From the NCBI GenBank assembly GCA_029891385.1, contig CM057226.1:90652977-90716976 (forward strand): a stretch of 64,000 nucleotides of DNA, in the 5' to 3' direction. Position 1 is the stretch's first letter, and each line of letters starts with the position of its first letter. The DNA is from Erythroxylum novogranatense. Taxonomy: Eukaryota; Streptophyta; Magnoliopsida; Malpighiales; Erythroxylaceae. Below the pieces are notes generated by a model. That model was not told where the DNA came from. It made no database searches and saw only the letters and a program-made list of their open reading frames with translations. The position numbers and the translations under genes were made by a program. Below are positions 44,851-55,819 of this stretch, piece after piece.

Positions 44851-44960
44851 TAAAGAAGTAAGAATCCTAGCATATGACTCCATCAGTAGATAGGACCCTC
44901 CTTTGTACATTGATAGATAGAGACGTAAGAATCCTAGCATATGAGTCCATCAGTAGACGG
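44851..44960 (+). repeat. Tandem duplication at the copia integration site
   Basis: gtaagaatcctagcatatga-ctccatcagtaga occurs twice, at about 44859 and 44925. The segment between them (ggaccctcctttgtacattgataga) matches the sequence just left of the 5' LTR (ggacccttctttgtacattgataga). The element therefore landed in a small tandem repeat of about 65-70 bp. Confidence 0.8.
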
Positions 44961-45528
44961 ATCATGTGGTAAATTTGATAACGTGGGGCGGTCGAGAGTC
45001 AGTAAATGCTTGTCTTTTGTCGAGTGATGGCCTATCTGGTCTTTGTAAGGGTCACTGGAACTGGCAATGGAGTCATGCCGAGGGAGACAACAGCACTTGG
45101 TTTGGATCTTTTGTGTGATAGATGAAATAGGATGTTGCCATTTGGAATATCTTGAGCTGTGGACTTACCCAAATGATTGCGGGAGGGTGGCCAGTAGTTG
45201 ACATGAAGAGGATAGAGCCCAGGGAGAACTGTGCCTATTATGTCATTATACCTGTTACATGTATAGTCTACTCGTATGTTGCATTATTGTAGGTTAGGCG
45301 TCTCTTTCTCGAATGCTTCAATATATAGCATTCTAATGTTCTTTGACATAAGAGCTACTAAACTCATTCTCGAGGAGGCCTTAGATGTGTTTAGAATCTG
45401 AAAATGTGCTAAGACCCAGCTTGCCTTGGTTGTACGATGCTAAAATGACAAACGAAGAAGACGGTGAAACCACTAGTCATTAGATTTTATTACGAAAAGT
45501 TGCAGTTTTTTTAAATAAGGTCCACCAT
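44961..45528. other. Spacer before the second Ty3/gypsy element
   Basis: No gene, repeat or transposon end is recognised. Confidence 0.45.
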
Positions 45529-45748
45529 TGTTAGCATACGACCTAAACTACGATACCATATACCATCTGTATATAAGCCACGTTGTAACGGATATATGGA
45601 ATGTAACAACTGAATGAGATTTGATTCTCTTCTCTCTCCTTTTTGTGTGATTCTGTCTATTTTTCTTCTCTCTTTAAATTCTCTCAAATCTCTTCTATTC
45701 TTCACCTTTGATACATGATTTTCTCCGTGTCTATTATTTCTTACAACA
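45529..45748 (+). repeat. Probable 5' LTR of the degenerate gypsy element
   Basis: It begins TGTTAGCAT and ends TTACAACA just before a primer-binding site, with a TATA-like tatataagcc near 45572. The right end is firm. The left end is chosen because it starts with TG and gives a plausible length, and it cannot be confirmed without the 3' LTR. Confidence 0.55.
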
Positions 45749-45751
45749 AAT

Positions 45752-45763
45752 TGGTATCAAAGC
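45752..45763 (+). other. Primer-binding site of the degenerate gypsy element
   Basis: TGGTATCAAAGC, 3 bp after the LTR end. It is the same methionine-tRNA-like variant as in the short-LTR copia element at 40141. Confidence 0.8.
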
Positions 45764-45778
45764 ATTCGAACTTGGGAG

Positions 45779-46990
45779 ATGGCCATCGTGGAAGGTACAA
45801 GGAATGCAGAACTACATAAGATGGAGGATGATTTGAAAAGAGTGATGGAAAAAAATGTTATCGGATATGAATAACAAAATGTTCTTAGAAATGAATAACA
45901 GATCAGAAAAGGTGGAAGTCGGAGTTGAGAAATATGATGACGCAAACCCTACAGAAAATAGGGGGAGATGTTGGGCTAACAGACCCGACATCTCAAAGTA
46001 GTTCTGAGAGGGTGACAGAGGAAGAGCAAGTAACGCCAATGAGGATGAATCGAATCGAATTTTCATTTTTTGACAGTGATAACGTCAAATTACGGCTCTA
46101 CTATTGTGAGCAATATTTTTTGTTCGATCAAACACCCGAAGGAATGAAGGTGAATGTGACTATTTTACACATGGATGAAAAGGCACAAGAATGGTACAAA
46201 TTATACGTTAGAAATCGTAACAAGCGGGAGATAATAGATTGGGACGAGTTCACCAAGGCACTCAAATAACGCTTCAACGTAGAAATCTTTAATAACCTGG
46301 TAGGATATTTTAAAGATTTAAGGCAGGAGGGAACATTCTTGGAGTATTGTGTGGTATTTGATCATCACTCTAATCGGTTGTCATTACCAGAGGAGTTTTT
46401 AGTCGGGTTCTTTATTAAGGGATTTCGATCAGAAAGAGAGGTGACAGTAAAGTTGCATGAACCCAACTCCCTGCACAAGCATATACACTGGCGAGAAAGC
46501 AAGAAGCAATACTGATTTTGACGGGCCATACCTTCTTCAATCGGAACAATACTATAAGAAACATGGGTAAAACAGTGGGCATTCACATGCTCAATCAAAA
46601 GGGCCATCAACCACTAACATAGCGAGAAATGCAAGTTTGGAGGGATTATTGCCTATATCAACAACCAAGTCGCGAGCATCTCCGCAAGCGAGATCATTTA
46701 AACCATAAAGGCATATTAGTAGTAGAGATTTTGATGAGAAAAGGGCTAAAGGATTATGTTTCTGGTGTGATGAGAAATACACGTTGTGTCACAAATGCCA
46801 AAAACAACAATTACAATTTTATGTGATTTCAAGGGACAATAATAGTATGAAAAACCTACTTGACATAGAAAAGGCAGATTCGGAAGGATACCTTAAACAA
46901 AAAGACATGCCATTGGTCTCGATTCAGGCTATGCTGGGGTGTTCAGGGAATGGAGAGTTTAAACAAATGAGGATGATAGGTACGCATTAG
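45779..46990 (+). pseudogene. gag: Gypsy gag with zinc knuckle
   Basis: The ATG at 45779 gives about 30 codons before a TAA. A shift then leads to the open segment 45925-46269 with the gag core (RLYYCEQYFLFDQTPEGMKV and AQEWYKLYV). More gag follows in other frames (SLPEEFLVGFFIKGF near 46382). A zinc knuckle of CX2C...HX2C form appears near 46755-46790 (GLCFWCDEKYTLCHKC). These parts match the gag layout of Ty3/gypsy elements; the copy is inactive. Confidence 0.72.
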
Positions 46991-47450
46991 AGAAGGCAAA
47001 TCCACATTCTGATCGACAATGACAGTACACATAACTTTGTGGACTCTTCAGTAGTTAAAAGGGGAGGATGTGATGTACAAGATATAGAGCCAATATCCAT
47101 AATTGTAGGTGGAGGGTTGTAGCTGAAATGCCACCAACGTTGCAAGAATTTTGCATGGACCATGCAAAGAGTTTAGTTCACCATGGATGCCTTGGTTTTG
47201 CCATTAGGAGGTTGTGATGTTGTTTTAGGGGTGCAGTTGTTGATCGGGCTAAATGATGTGTTATGCAATTTTAGAGAAAGAACAATGACGTTCCAGTGGG
47301 AAGGTAAGGTGGTAACGATCTATGAGAACCCGAAAGGGAAATCACAGGTCCTCTCCAACAATGAGTTCGAAAAGCTCTTGCAAGGACCCTCAGAAAGACA
47401 ATTGTTTATGTTGAGATTGACAACACCTCTTGAATTCCAACTGCAATAGA
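46991..47450 (+). pseudogene. pol: Gypsy aspartic protease with altered active-site motif
   Basis: The motif reads ILIDNDSTHNF around 47005-47040. Family members usually have an Asp-Ser-Gly triplet here, so the catalytic Asp is kept but the next two residues are changed. The 88-codon open segment 47183-47449 (VLPLGGCDVVLGVQLL, MTFQWEGKVV) is the downstream half of the protease region. A TAG at 46988-46990 precedes the domain. Confidence 0.75.
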
Positions 47451-47499
47451 TGAGCTTAAAGGAGGAATGATGGAGTGCAGTCGATGAAATCAAGGCCAT

Positions 47500-48480
47500 A
47501 CTGTCGAAATACGCAGTGAAATTTCAAGAACCTACGCAACTACTATTAGACCACAAACACAATCATCAAATCATTCTGAAAAAAAGGTGTGGAATCCATT
47601 AATGTGTGTCCTTACCGACATTCAAAAGTACAAAAAGACATAATCGAACAAACAGTGAGCGAACTCATGAAATAGGGGTTTATTTGATATAGTTACGGAC
47701 CCTACACATTACTTGTAGTGTTGATGAAGAAGAAAGACGATACCTGGCATATGTGTGTAGATTACCGTGAGCTCAACAAGAACACGGTTAAGGACAAATT
47801 TTCGATAGCGTTAATTGAAGAGCTACTAGATGAGCTATATGGAGCGAGCTTGTTCACCAAGTTGGATCTACGCTTCGAGTATCACTAGATTCGGATGCAA
47901 CCGGAGGATATCTCAAAAACAACATTTCGAATGCATAAAGGGCACTACGAGTTCATGGTCGTGCCATTTGGATTGATGAATACTCCTTCAACATTCTAGA
48001 GATTGATGAATGAAATATTCAAACCTTTCTTGCGACAGCTCATACTAGTTTTCTTCGATGATATATTAATTTACAGTTCATCGCTCTAGCCACATGTCGA
48101 ATAACTTTCGGTAGCCATGCAGACGTTAAAGGATAATCAGCTATTTTTGAAGGGGAATAAATGTAATTTTGGAGCTCAACAGATTACATATTTGGGATAT
48201 ACGATTTCAGATAAAAAAGTTGCCACGGATGTCTGGAAGGTAAAAACGATAGAGGAATGGCCAGAACCGAAAGGGATTACAGAACTCAGAGGATTATGGA
48301 TATTACGGGATATTACCGTCACTTCACTAGGGGATATGGGTTAATACCTAGACCATTGACGGAATTGTTAAAGAAGGATATAATAACTAATTGAGTTTGG
48401 CATCAAGAAGAGAGAGATGCCTTCAAGACACCGAAAAGAGAAGTCACTTCAGCTCCGGTATTAGCTCTATCAGATTTTTC
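47500..48480 (+). pseudogene. pol: Gypsy reverse transcriptase, heavily decayed
   Basis: RT blocks are spread over several frames: KLDLRFEYH (about 47860), [19 protein letters not shown] (about 47940) and the catalytic FFDDILIYSS box (about 48051-48080). Stops lie within or between each block (for example at about 47887, 47998 and 48089). The open segment 48117-48344 holds the thumb region (LKGNKCNFGAQQITYLGY). Confidence 0.82.
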
Positions 48481-49135
48481 AAAACTCTTCGTTGTGGAAG
48501 TGGATGCGAGCGGACATGGGATTGGTGTGATATTACAACAGGAAGGGCACCTAATTGCATTTCTTAGTAAAGCATTGGCCAATCGACATCAAGGACTATC
48601 AACCTATGAGAAGGAATTCTTAGCAATCATCAAGGCGATTAGGTATTGGCATCATTATTTGAGTTATAAACAATTTATTGTTAAGACAGACCATCATAGC
48701 CTTAAGTATTTGCTGGAGCAACGATTATCCACTCTATTTCAACAGTCGTGGCTTTCAAAACTTTTGGGTTACGATTTTGAAGTGCAATACTGGAGCAAGA
48801 TGGGGAATGTCGTCGCTAATGCCTTATCCCAGATAACAACTAGGGAGATATTAATGTTTACAGTAACACAAGTTCAGGGGGAACTCCTCAATGCAATTAA
48901 GAAGTGCTGGGATGAGGATCAAACAATTAAAGAAATTATGAAACAATTAGAAGCAGGACAAATGAAAATAAGGGTATACAAGTGGAAGGAAGGACTTCTA
49001 AGATGGAAGGGACGATTGGTAGTAAGAGCCAACTCTACATTGCGACAACAAATTCTGGCCATCAACCATAACGCGATAGGAGGTCATGTAGGCATACTGG
49101 CTACAACAAAGAAGGTACAGAACATGTTTTTCTGA
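48481..49135 (+). pseudogene. pol: Gypsy RNase H and integrase zinc-binding segment
   Basis: The open segment of 213 codons (from 48494) begins with the RNase H strand VEVDASGHGIGVILQQ, includes GLSTYEKEFLAIIKAIRYW and VKTDHHSLKYLL, and ends in integrase N-terminal sequence (GGHVGILATTKKV) at a TGA at 49133-49135. Catalytic-position acidic residues of RNase H are visible. The start codon is fortuitous. Confidence 0.85.
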
Positions 49136-49803
49136 AAAGGGCTGGCTAGAGATGTAAGAAACTACATACAAGCATGCATGGTATATCAAAGAAGCAAACA
49201 TGATAATTCGGCCTACCTTGGGTTATTGCAACCAATCAAAATACCAGAAGGAAGTTGGAGAGAAATTAGTGTTGATTTCATTGAAGGTCTTCCACAGTCG
49301 AAGGGGAAGACGGTCATCTTGGTGGTAGTGGTGGACCGATTTACAAAATATTCTCATTTCATTCCGATTAAACATCCATACACGGTAGAAGATATTGCGG
49401 AATTATTTCTCAACAATGTTTTTAAATTACATAGGATGTCAGAAAGTATAATTAGTGATCGGGACCCTGTATTTCTAAGCAAATTTTGGTGAGAATTACT
49501 GTGACTACAAGGAGTCCGCTTGAAGTATTCCACAGCTTATCACCCACAGATAGACGGACTTATAGAAGCAATGAACAAAATCTTGGAGACTTATCTTCGA
49601 TGCTTCTGTGGAGAAGATTCTCAACGATGAAGTGAATGGCTAGCATTAGCATAATGGTGATATAACACGACATACCGTTCATCAATTAATTCAACACCAT
49701 TTGAGGTTCTCTACGAATATCCACCAACATTTTATACTCCGTATGTAGTAGGCAATTCAAAAGTGGTGGAAATTGATCGAGTTCTGTTAAATAGGGAAGG
49801 AAT
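49136..49803 (+). pseudogene. pol: Gypsy integrase core, truncated by copia insertion
   Basis: The open segment 49178-49492 contains SVDFIEGLPQSKGK (first Asp) and IISDRDPVFLSKFW (second Asp). After a TGA come [17 protein letters not shown] (Glu) and YNTTYRSSINSTPFEVLY in shifted or interrupted frames. Sequence ends at VVEIDRVLLNREGI as the minus-strand copia LTR starts. The C-terminal domain is not in the window. Confidence 0.82.
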
Positions 49804-49938
49804 TGTAGAAAATAGAGAAAATAGGAAGAGAAACGTGTGCTTTCTCATTCATCATATACGATTATATACAGTAGACTCCTAAACAAGTAAACTCATACAG
49901 ATATATACAAAATAATATCCCAAAAAATATGGCTAATA
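49804..49938 (-). repeat. 3' LTR of the minus-strand copia element
   Basis: About 135 bp. On the minus strand it starts TATTAGCC after the polypurine tract (an expected TG start changed to TA) and ends CTACA at 49804. Its partner LTR lies outside the window. Confidence 0.7.
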
Positions 49939-49949
49939 CCCCCCTCAAG
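49939..49949 (-). other. Polypurine tract of the minus-strand copia element
   Basis: Reads CTTGAGGGGGG on the minus strand, directly upstream of the LTR and just after the RNase H reading frame. Confidence 0.85.
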
Positions 49950-51540
49950 TTGGAGCATGAATATCCAAAATGCCCAACTTGCGAAGAAGAAAACCAAACT
50001 TGTTTTTGCACAAAGCCTTCGTAAAAATATCAACAAGCTGAGCTGAAGTGTGCACATACACTGTGACAATATTCCCAGCACTTATCTCATCACGAATGAA
50101 GTGACAATCGACTTCTATGTGCTTCGTACGTTCATGATAAACTGGGTTAGCAGTTATGTGCATTGCTGCTTGACTATCACAATAGAGACGCATAGCTTTA
50201 GAACGAGCAACACCAAGAAAACCCAACAAACTATGCATCCACTTAAGTTCACAAGTTGTGATTTTCATAGCTCGGTACTCAGCTTTAGCAGAGGAACGAG
50301 AAACAGTATGTTGCTTCTTAGTTTTCCAAGAAATGAGTGAATTACCCAAGATAATGAAATAACCAGTCAAAGACCTTCATGTCAAAGGAAAACTAGCCCA
50401 ATCAGAATCACAATAAGCATATAGATTCATATCACAATTTGAACCCAAAAATATGCATTATCCTGGATTGTAATTCAAATACCGCACAACACGCAAAGCT
50501 GCATCCCGATGATCTTGCTTCGGTTGCTGCATGAATTGAGCAAGGGTATGAATACAATAAGACAACTCGGGGCAAGTGATAGTCAAGTAAATAAGTCGTC
50601 CCACCAAGCGTCTATATGGAGTCGGATCTTTCAAACTCGCACCAGTAGCAAGAGCTAGTTTGTCGTTTTGTTCAAGCGGAGTTAAAGCCGGTTTAGCCCC
50701 TAATAAACCAATTTTATATATAATATCTAATGCATATTTACGTTGGCATAAGAATATACCATCAGAATTACGAGCCACCTCTATCCCCAATAAATACTTA
50801 AGAGATCCCAAGTCTTTCATTCGAAAACATCGGCTCAAATAATCTTTGAACCGTTGGATAGTTACATCATCATTCCCATAAATAATGAGATCATCAACGT
50901 AAATGAGAATATTTAATTGAACATCCCCATCCCGAAATTGAAACAAAGAGTAATCAGAGACTGATTGTGAAAAGCCAAACTTTTTCAAGGATTCTTCCAT
51001 CTTAGCAAACTAGCACCGAGGAGCCTGTCTCAATCCATACAAGGATTTTTGAAGTTTGCAAACCTTGCCCAAAGAAGAAGAAGCGAAACCCGGTGGCATC
51101 TTCATGTACACTTCTTCATCGAGATCACCATGCAAAAACGCATTTTGCACATCCATTTGATGCAAACTCCAGTTCTTCGCAGCGGCAACAGTAAGCAAAG
51201 TATGCACTGTAACCATTTTCGTTGTGGGAGAAAAAGTCTCATGATAGAAGATTCCTTCAACCTGATTATTGCCAAAAATCACTAATCGTGCTTTACATCA
51301 CTCAATGCTTCCATCAGAATGATATTTAATTTTATAAACCTACTTGCTGTCAATTGCTTTCTTCCCTGGTGGCAAATCCACTACTGTCCATGTGCCATTG
51401 TCCTCAAGAGCTTGTATTTCATTTCTCATTGCCTCTCTCCAACAATCTGCTTTGACAACTTCAGCATATAAAGTAGGTTCACGTCCTGCAGTAATACTTG
51501 CCAAAAAAACATCGGTGTTGCAAGGAAATCTTATCATAAT
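49945..51540 (-). pseudogene. pol: Copia reverse transcriptase and RNase H, minus strand, with nonsense codons
   Basis: Segments in order on the minus strand are as follows. 51537-51340 is the RT N-terminus (WREAMRNEIQALEDNGTW), ending in a stop. 51282-51010 contains [18 protein letters not shown] and [12 protein letters not shown], then TAG. 51000-50458 holds the catalytic ILIYVDDLIIYG and the YLLGIEVARN block. After a short break, 50370-49945 is RNase H ([37 protein letters not shown]). The stops mostly sit where Trp or Arg codons are expected. Confidence 0.88.
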
Positions 51541-53246
51541 TCACAAATTTTGATATAGGATAGAGAGTACCTGAGGAAGTTGATTAGAGTGGTGAGCACG
51601 TAGAGGGGCTTAATTTGATGGTGTGACTCACATAGTCTTTTAAACGAACAGAAGGTAATTTAACTAGCTGTCCCTTTCCCAAGGGTTCTTCTGAAGCATC
51701 ATCATTTCCCACACTATTATCTTCCAAGTTTCCCTCTTCAGTACTTGCGTTCACAACAGTCAAGGTCTCTACATCACAAGTTTCCTCAACTTCTCTACCC
51801 TGTTCGATGACTTGGCCTTCCCCACCAACATTACCCAATTCCTCACTATCACCATGCCATACTTGAGCACCAGATTTTTTTAAATCATCAACAAAAACAT
51901 TTTTATTAGCATACGGAAAATCAGTTTCAACAAACACCACATCTCTTGAAACAAAATATTCACAAGTCTCCAAGTCATACAACCTCCATCCTTTTTTTTC
52001 GAAATGGATACCCAATAAAAATGCATTTGCGATTCCGACTAGCGAATTTATCTTTGTCTCGATTCAAATGATAACTATAACAAAGACATCCAAATGTTTG
52101 AACATTTTTGTAAGATGGCTGCTGTCCAAATAGAATTTCATAGGGAGTTTTATCATTTAGAAGCAAAGATGGAGTTATATTAATTAAATACCCATCCATA
52201 AGAACACACTCACCCCAAAACTCAATGGGCAATTGTGCTTGAAATCGTAGTGCTCGTGCCACGTTTAGAATATGACGATGTTTTCTTTCCACTCACCCGT
52301 TCTGTTGAGGAGTCCCAACATAAGAAGTTTGATGGAGAATACCATTTTCATCAAATTAATTTTTCAAACTCACAAATTCACTTCCGTTGTCACTTCTAAC
52401 AGTTTTCACATCTTTCTTAAATTGTCGTTGAATCATTGCCATGAAATTCTTAAGAACAGTACCTACCTCATGTTTTCCATTCAACAAGTATATCTACACA
52501 GTACGAGAACAATCATCCACAATCGTCAAAAAATAATTTATTCCACAAGATGTCAGAACTCTATACAGTCCCCACAAATCACAATGTATCAAATCAAAAT
52601 ATTCTTTGGATTTATTGTCACTAGAAGAAAACACTTCTCTTGTTTGCTTAGCTCTAAAACAAATATCACAAGCCTTATTATTATCTTTATCAAAATGAAC
52701 TATTTCAGGAATCAATTCTAACACCTTAGAAGAGGGGTGTCCCATTCGCCTATGCCAAAGCTCAAAAGACGCAATTATGTCCATCTTGTAAGCATGAAGT
52801 GGAGCTGCTTCTTTGAGAAAATAAAGCCCCTCATGTTGCTCACCCGCTCCAATCACCTTCCTCGAACTTGGGTCCTGTATAACACAAATTTTGTCAGTCA
52901 GTTGAATTACCAACTTTGAATCTCTAAGGAGTTGTGATACAGAAATTAAATTGCATGTTAATTTTGGCACAAAGAGAACATGCTGCAATTTTAATGCTCC
53001 TCCAAGAAAAACAGTCCCTTCTTTCACGGCCATGGTCTCCATTTCATTAGGCAACCCAACCGGACATGGCACAATGTCTCTCACTTCACTCATACAGGCA
53101 TATGCCCCAGTCATATGATTGGAAGCTCCGGAATCGATAATCCAGAGTAGAAGATTTTGCTTACCCATCAACCTTTCATTAGTACCAGCTTTGTGAGAGC
53201 TTAGCATTCCTAGCAACGTGGCCCACTGCTCATCATTCAAACCCAC
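51541..53246 (-). pseudogene. pol: Copia protease, pre-integrase and integrase, minus strand
   Basis: Starting at 53246 (GLNDEQWATLLGML) come the protease motif WIIDSGASNHMTG (about 53153-53115), VLFVPKLTCNLISVSQLL, the pre-integrase HRRMGHPSSKVL, the zinc-type CDICFRAKQ and the integrase start IHCDLWGLY (first Asp). Stops occur at about 52495, 52360 and 52300. The second Asp lies in RSDNGSEF (about 52390) and the third block reads TPQQNG before a stop and VERKHRH. 52292-51584 completes integrase and the acidic linker to RT. Confidence 0.87.
53242..53246 (+). other. Target-site duplication CCCAC, left copy
   Basis: cccac here and at 63839-63843 flanks the whole 10.6-kb array and nothing inside it. 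Removing the array and one copy rejoins the copia gag reading frame. Confidence 0.93.
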
Positions 53247-54511
53247 TGTTAGAATATATTTTATATATTCTTTGTTTGGTTTTGGCATTTTTAAGTTGGA
53301 CATATAAAATATGGAGTTTGTGCTTTATTAGAACTCCTTATTTGATTTTAAAAAGAAATTTATGAGATACATGTGATAAGGATGAAATCCTTCTTGAAGA
53401 TTACCCATACATGTGTGTATCTTCTTATTATAGAATGTGTCTTATTTGAGATTGGGTATTGAAGATTGCATTCTTTTGAGATTAGATAATGCTTGGGATT
53501 TGAATAGGAAATATAATTCCAATAAGCAATTATTTTCGGTGGTGATAGCCTTCCTATTTGGTGTTGATAGCCTTCTTGATTTTGTCCTTATTTGGAAAGG
53601 ATTATTCGGAAAATCTAGAAGATTGCGTGAATAGTGTGGGCTTGGGAGATTGTCTCTATGGTCGGCGTGTAGGGCATCATTATTGATCAATGTGTATGTG
53701 TGCGTGGGGTAAAGGTTCAGTGTTTTTAATCTACAGTGGAAGTTTTGGTTCTTTGCACTATTGAGCATTGTTGACTTTGAGAAATCTGCATGTCTTATCT
53801 TTTGGTGAATCAAAAGGATTGTTGCAAGTCTTTATGTGAATTAAAGGGATTGCCGCAAGTCTTGAGGTGAATCAAGTGTTTTATGGTTTTATGGAAAGAT
53901 AACATGGTGTGGCTTTTATTGTTGAGCATCTACGGTGATGTCATCCAAGTAGCGTGAGCGACTTGTGGGGATGCAGCTGTGTTAGTTGTCTTTGTCTGGA
54001 ATTTATGTGGATTACATCACTTGGGCTGAATGGTTTTGTCTTTGCGTTTTCTTTGATGTGTTGTCGTGATTGGCTCAGTGTTATTGCAACAACTTTCAGA
54101 TCTATTTCAGTGAAGCTGAACTTATCGGGAAGTTGTTCTTGTCTATCTCAAGTGTATTTTAGTTTTCGCTCTTTATTATTTTAATCACTTGAGTTGTTCG
54201 TTTAATTATCTTTATTATTAAATACTGTTGAGAAAATCCTCTGTTGAGGTTAGTACGAGGTGGTCGTACTATTGGGTGTGAATTCTTTCACGGGAAGTAA
54301 GGTTGAGAGATAGTGCTAAGGGTTGAGTGGTGTCGGCTCAGTAAAGCCTTGGGTTAAACTATTGTACTTCGGTGAAAGTGATTAAGCTGGGTGAGGGCCC
54401 CGCAGACGTAGGCAAGGTGTGCCGAACTGCGTTACCAAACGTCGGTGTCTTTACTATTTTGTGTTTGTGTGATTTATAGTCTGCGAAATTATTAATCACT
54501 TCGGTTTTTCA
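53247..54511 (+). repeat. Array LTR 1 (outer left)
   Basis: 1265 bp, TGTTAGAATAT to TTTTTCA. It shares diagnostic variants with LTR 4 (for example tatttggtgttg, acggtgatg, gtgagcgac, gcgttaccaaacg). Confidence 0.94.
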
Positions 54512-54513
54512 AT

Positions 54514-54525
54514 TGGTATCAGAGC
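54514..54525 (+). other. Primer-binding site, array unit 1
   Basis: TGGTATCAGAGC, complementary to the 3' end of initiator methionine tRNA, 2 bp after the LTR. The same sequence follows LTR 2 and LTR 3 at 57637-57648 and 60754-60765. LTR 4 is followed by the target duplication instead, as expected of the array's end. Confidence 0.93.
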
Positions 54526-54581
54526 AAGGTCACCGATTCAGAACTTGGTAGCAAGTTGGTGCAGATCCTAGATTCGCAGAC

Positions 54582-55819
54582 ATGGCTACGAGAGAAGGTG
54601 AACGGAAGGCCAGAAGAATTCAGTGTCATGAATGTCAGGGGTTTGGACATCTTCAATCCGAATGCGCTAACACATTGAAGAAACAAAGAGGAAAGTCTTT
54701 CACAACCACCTGGAGTGAAAATGATTATGAAAGTGAAAAAGAAGTTGTGAAGAATGACGCTTTAGTTACATTTTACAGCAAAAATCCAGTTACTTGTTTA
54801 ACGATGTCGAGAAGGAAATGGCGGAGACGAAAAAGTGAGTAAATCTGGAAATTTTGGGAAAATGCAAATGATTGACTCAAGCTCAATTGCAGATTATGAC
54901 AGTGATGGAAGTGGGTCAAGTGATAAAATGGAGAACATCTATGAGGCTTATGAATTAATGTACGAAAAATGGGTGAAAATATGTAGAAAGAATGAAAGAT
55001 TGAAGGAAGAGAATCTCTCCATGAAGAACACTATCCAAGAGTTAGAAAGAAATTTAATGTTGACTTCGGATGAGCTTGGTGAAGCTAGAATGAAATTGGT
55101 GAAATCTTGAAAAGGATTGAGGATGTTGAATGGAGGCACCGAAAAACTTGATAAATTGATAGAAACTGGTAAGGTTAAAGGAAACTTCGAAGGCATAGGC
55201 TATAAAGGTGAGTGTTCAAAAGTTAATGAAGAAAAATTTGAAATGTCCAGATCAGCCCAAGAAGTAGAAGCACCGAAAAAGAGTGATAGATTTATACCTA
55301 CATGTCATTTTTGTGGAGTCATTGGACATATAAGGCCAAGATGTTATCAGTTATTACAAATGATATTTCAAAGGGGCCAAAATCGAAAATATAGACGTTC
55401 TCCATTAAGTTTCCAGCAACATCCCATGGTATCGAAGCAGGCTTGGATTAGAAAGGGTCAGGTACAAGCACAAAAATGTAGTGAAGGGAAAACCAGAAAA
55501 TGCCCAGATTTGCGATTAATTATCATTAAGGAAGTAAGCGCAAAACCGAGAGAAATTCGATTACTTGAGATGATGATGCGGCGCGAATCACTAGATGACA
55601 ATCAAAACCGAGGGTCTTCATCTCGAATCCAAAGAAACCATCCAGTAGAAAATGTTATGGGGGATGTGAGCGAAAGAAGTAAAACAAAAGAAAGAAAAAT
55701 GGTTGATTATCAAGAACTTACAGGAAACTCGTGTTATACATCTTCATTCGAGCCAAAGAAAAACGCCAGGTTTGAGATTCTTTGAAGGGCACAGGGACAA
55801 TGTGCTTTACATTTTTGAA
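54582..55819 (+). pseudogene. gag: gag-like gene, array unit 1
   Basis: The ATG at 54582 starts MATREGERKARRIQ, followed by a first zinc knuckle CHECQGFGHLQSEC (54633-54674). After a frame change, the second segment (54835-55110) is an acidic, heptad-rich stretch (WVKICRKNERLKEENLSMKN). Following a TGA the frame resumes (55117-55785), with a second zinc knuckle CHFCGVIGHIRPRC (55302-55343) and a basic tail. This is the C-terminal part of a SIRE-type copia gag; the capsid domain is not evident. Of the three copies only this one keeps the first knuckle in frame. It could bind RNA in particles built by another element, if made. Confidence 0.82.

Larger units (their letters stand above)
45529..49803 (+). 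mobile_element. Degenerate Ty3/gypsy element, 3' part displaced by a copia insertion
   Basis: A probable short 5' LTR (45529-45748) and primer-binding site are followed by gag, zinc knuckle, protease, RT, RNase H and integrase in the gypsy order. Nearly every domain carries stops or frame changes. The integrase sequence stops at 49803 where a minus-strand copia LTR begins. The rest of the element, including its 3' LTR, should lie beyond the right edge of the window, on the far side of the copia element. Confidence 0.85.
49804..53246 (-). mobile_element. Minus-strand Ty1/copia element (left part), split by a 10.6-kb insert
   Basis: From right to left on the minus strand are gag end, protease, integrase, RT, RNase H, polypurine tract and 3' LTR (49938 to 49804). 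The gag portion is interrupted at 53246 by the tandem array and resumes at 63839-64000, running off the window. It sits inside the gypsy element at 45529. Stops are scattered through integrase and RT, so it is inactive. Confidence 0.9.

Noticed and set aside
53437..53634. 65-codon open frame MSYLRLGIEDCILL, also at 62767
   Set aside because: It lies inside each LTR of the array and recurs only because the LTRs are copies; indels in LTR 2 and LTR 3 break it, so it is not a conserved gene.
54512..54530. TGGTATCAGAGC sequences considered as tRNA gene fragments
   Set aside because: Only the 12 bases complementary to the tRNA 3' end are present, next to LTRs; they are primer-binding sites, and no cloverleaf is found nearby.
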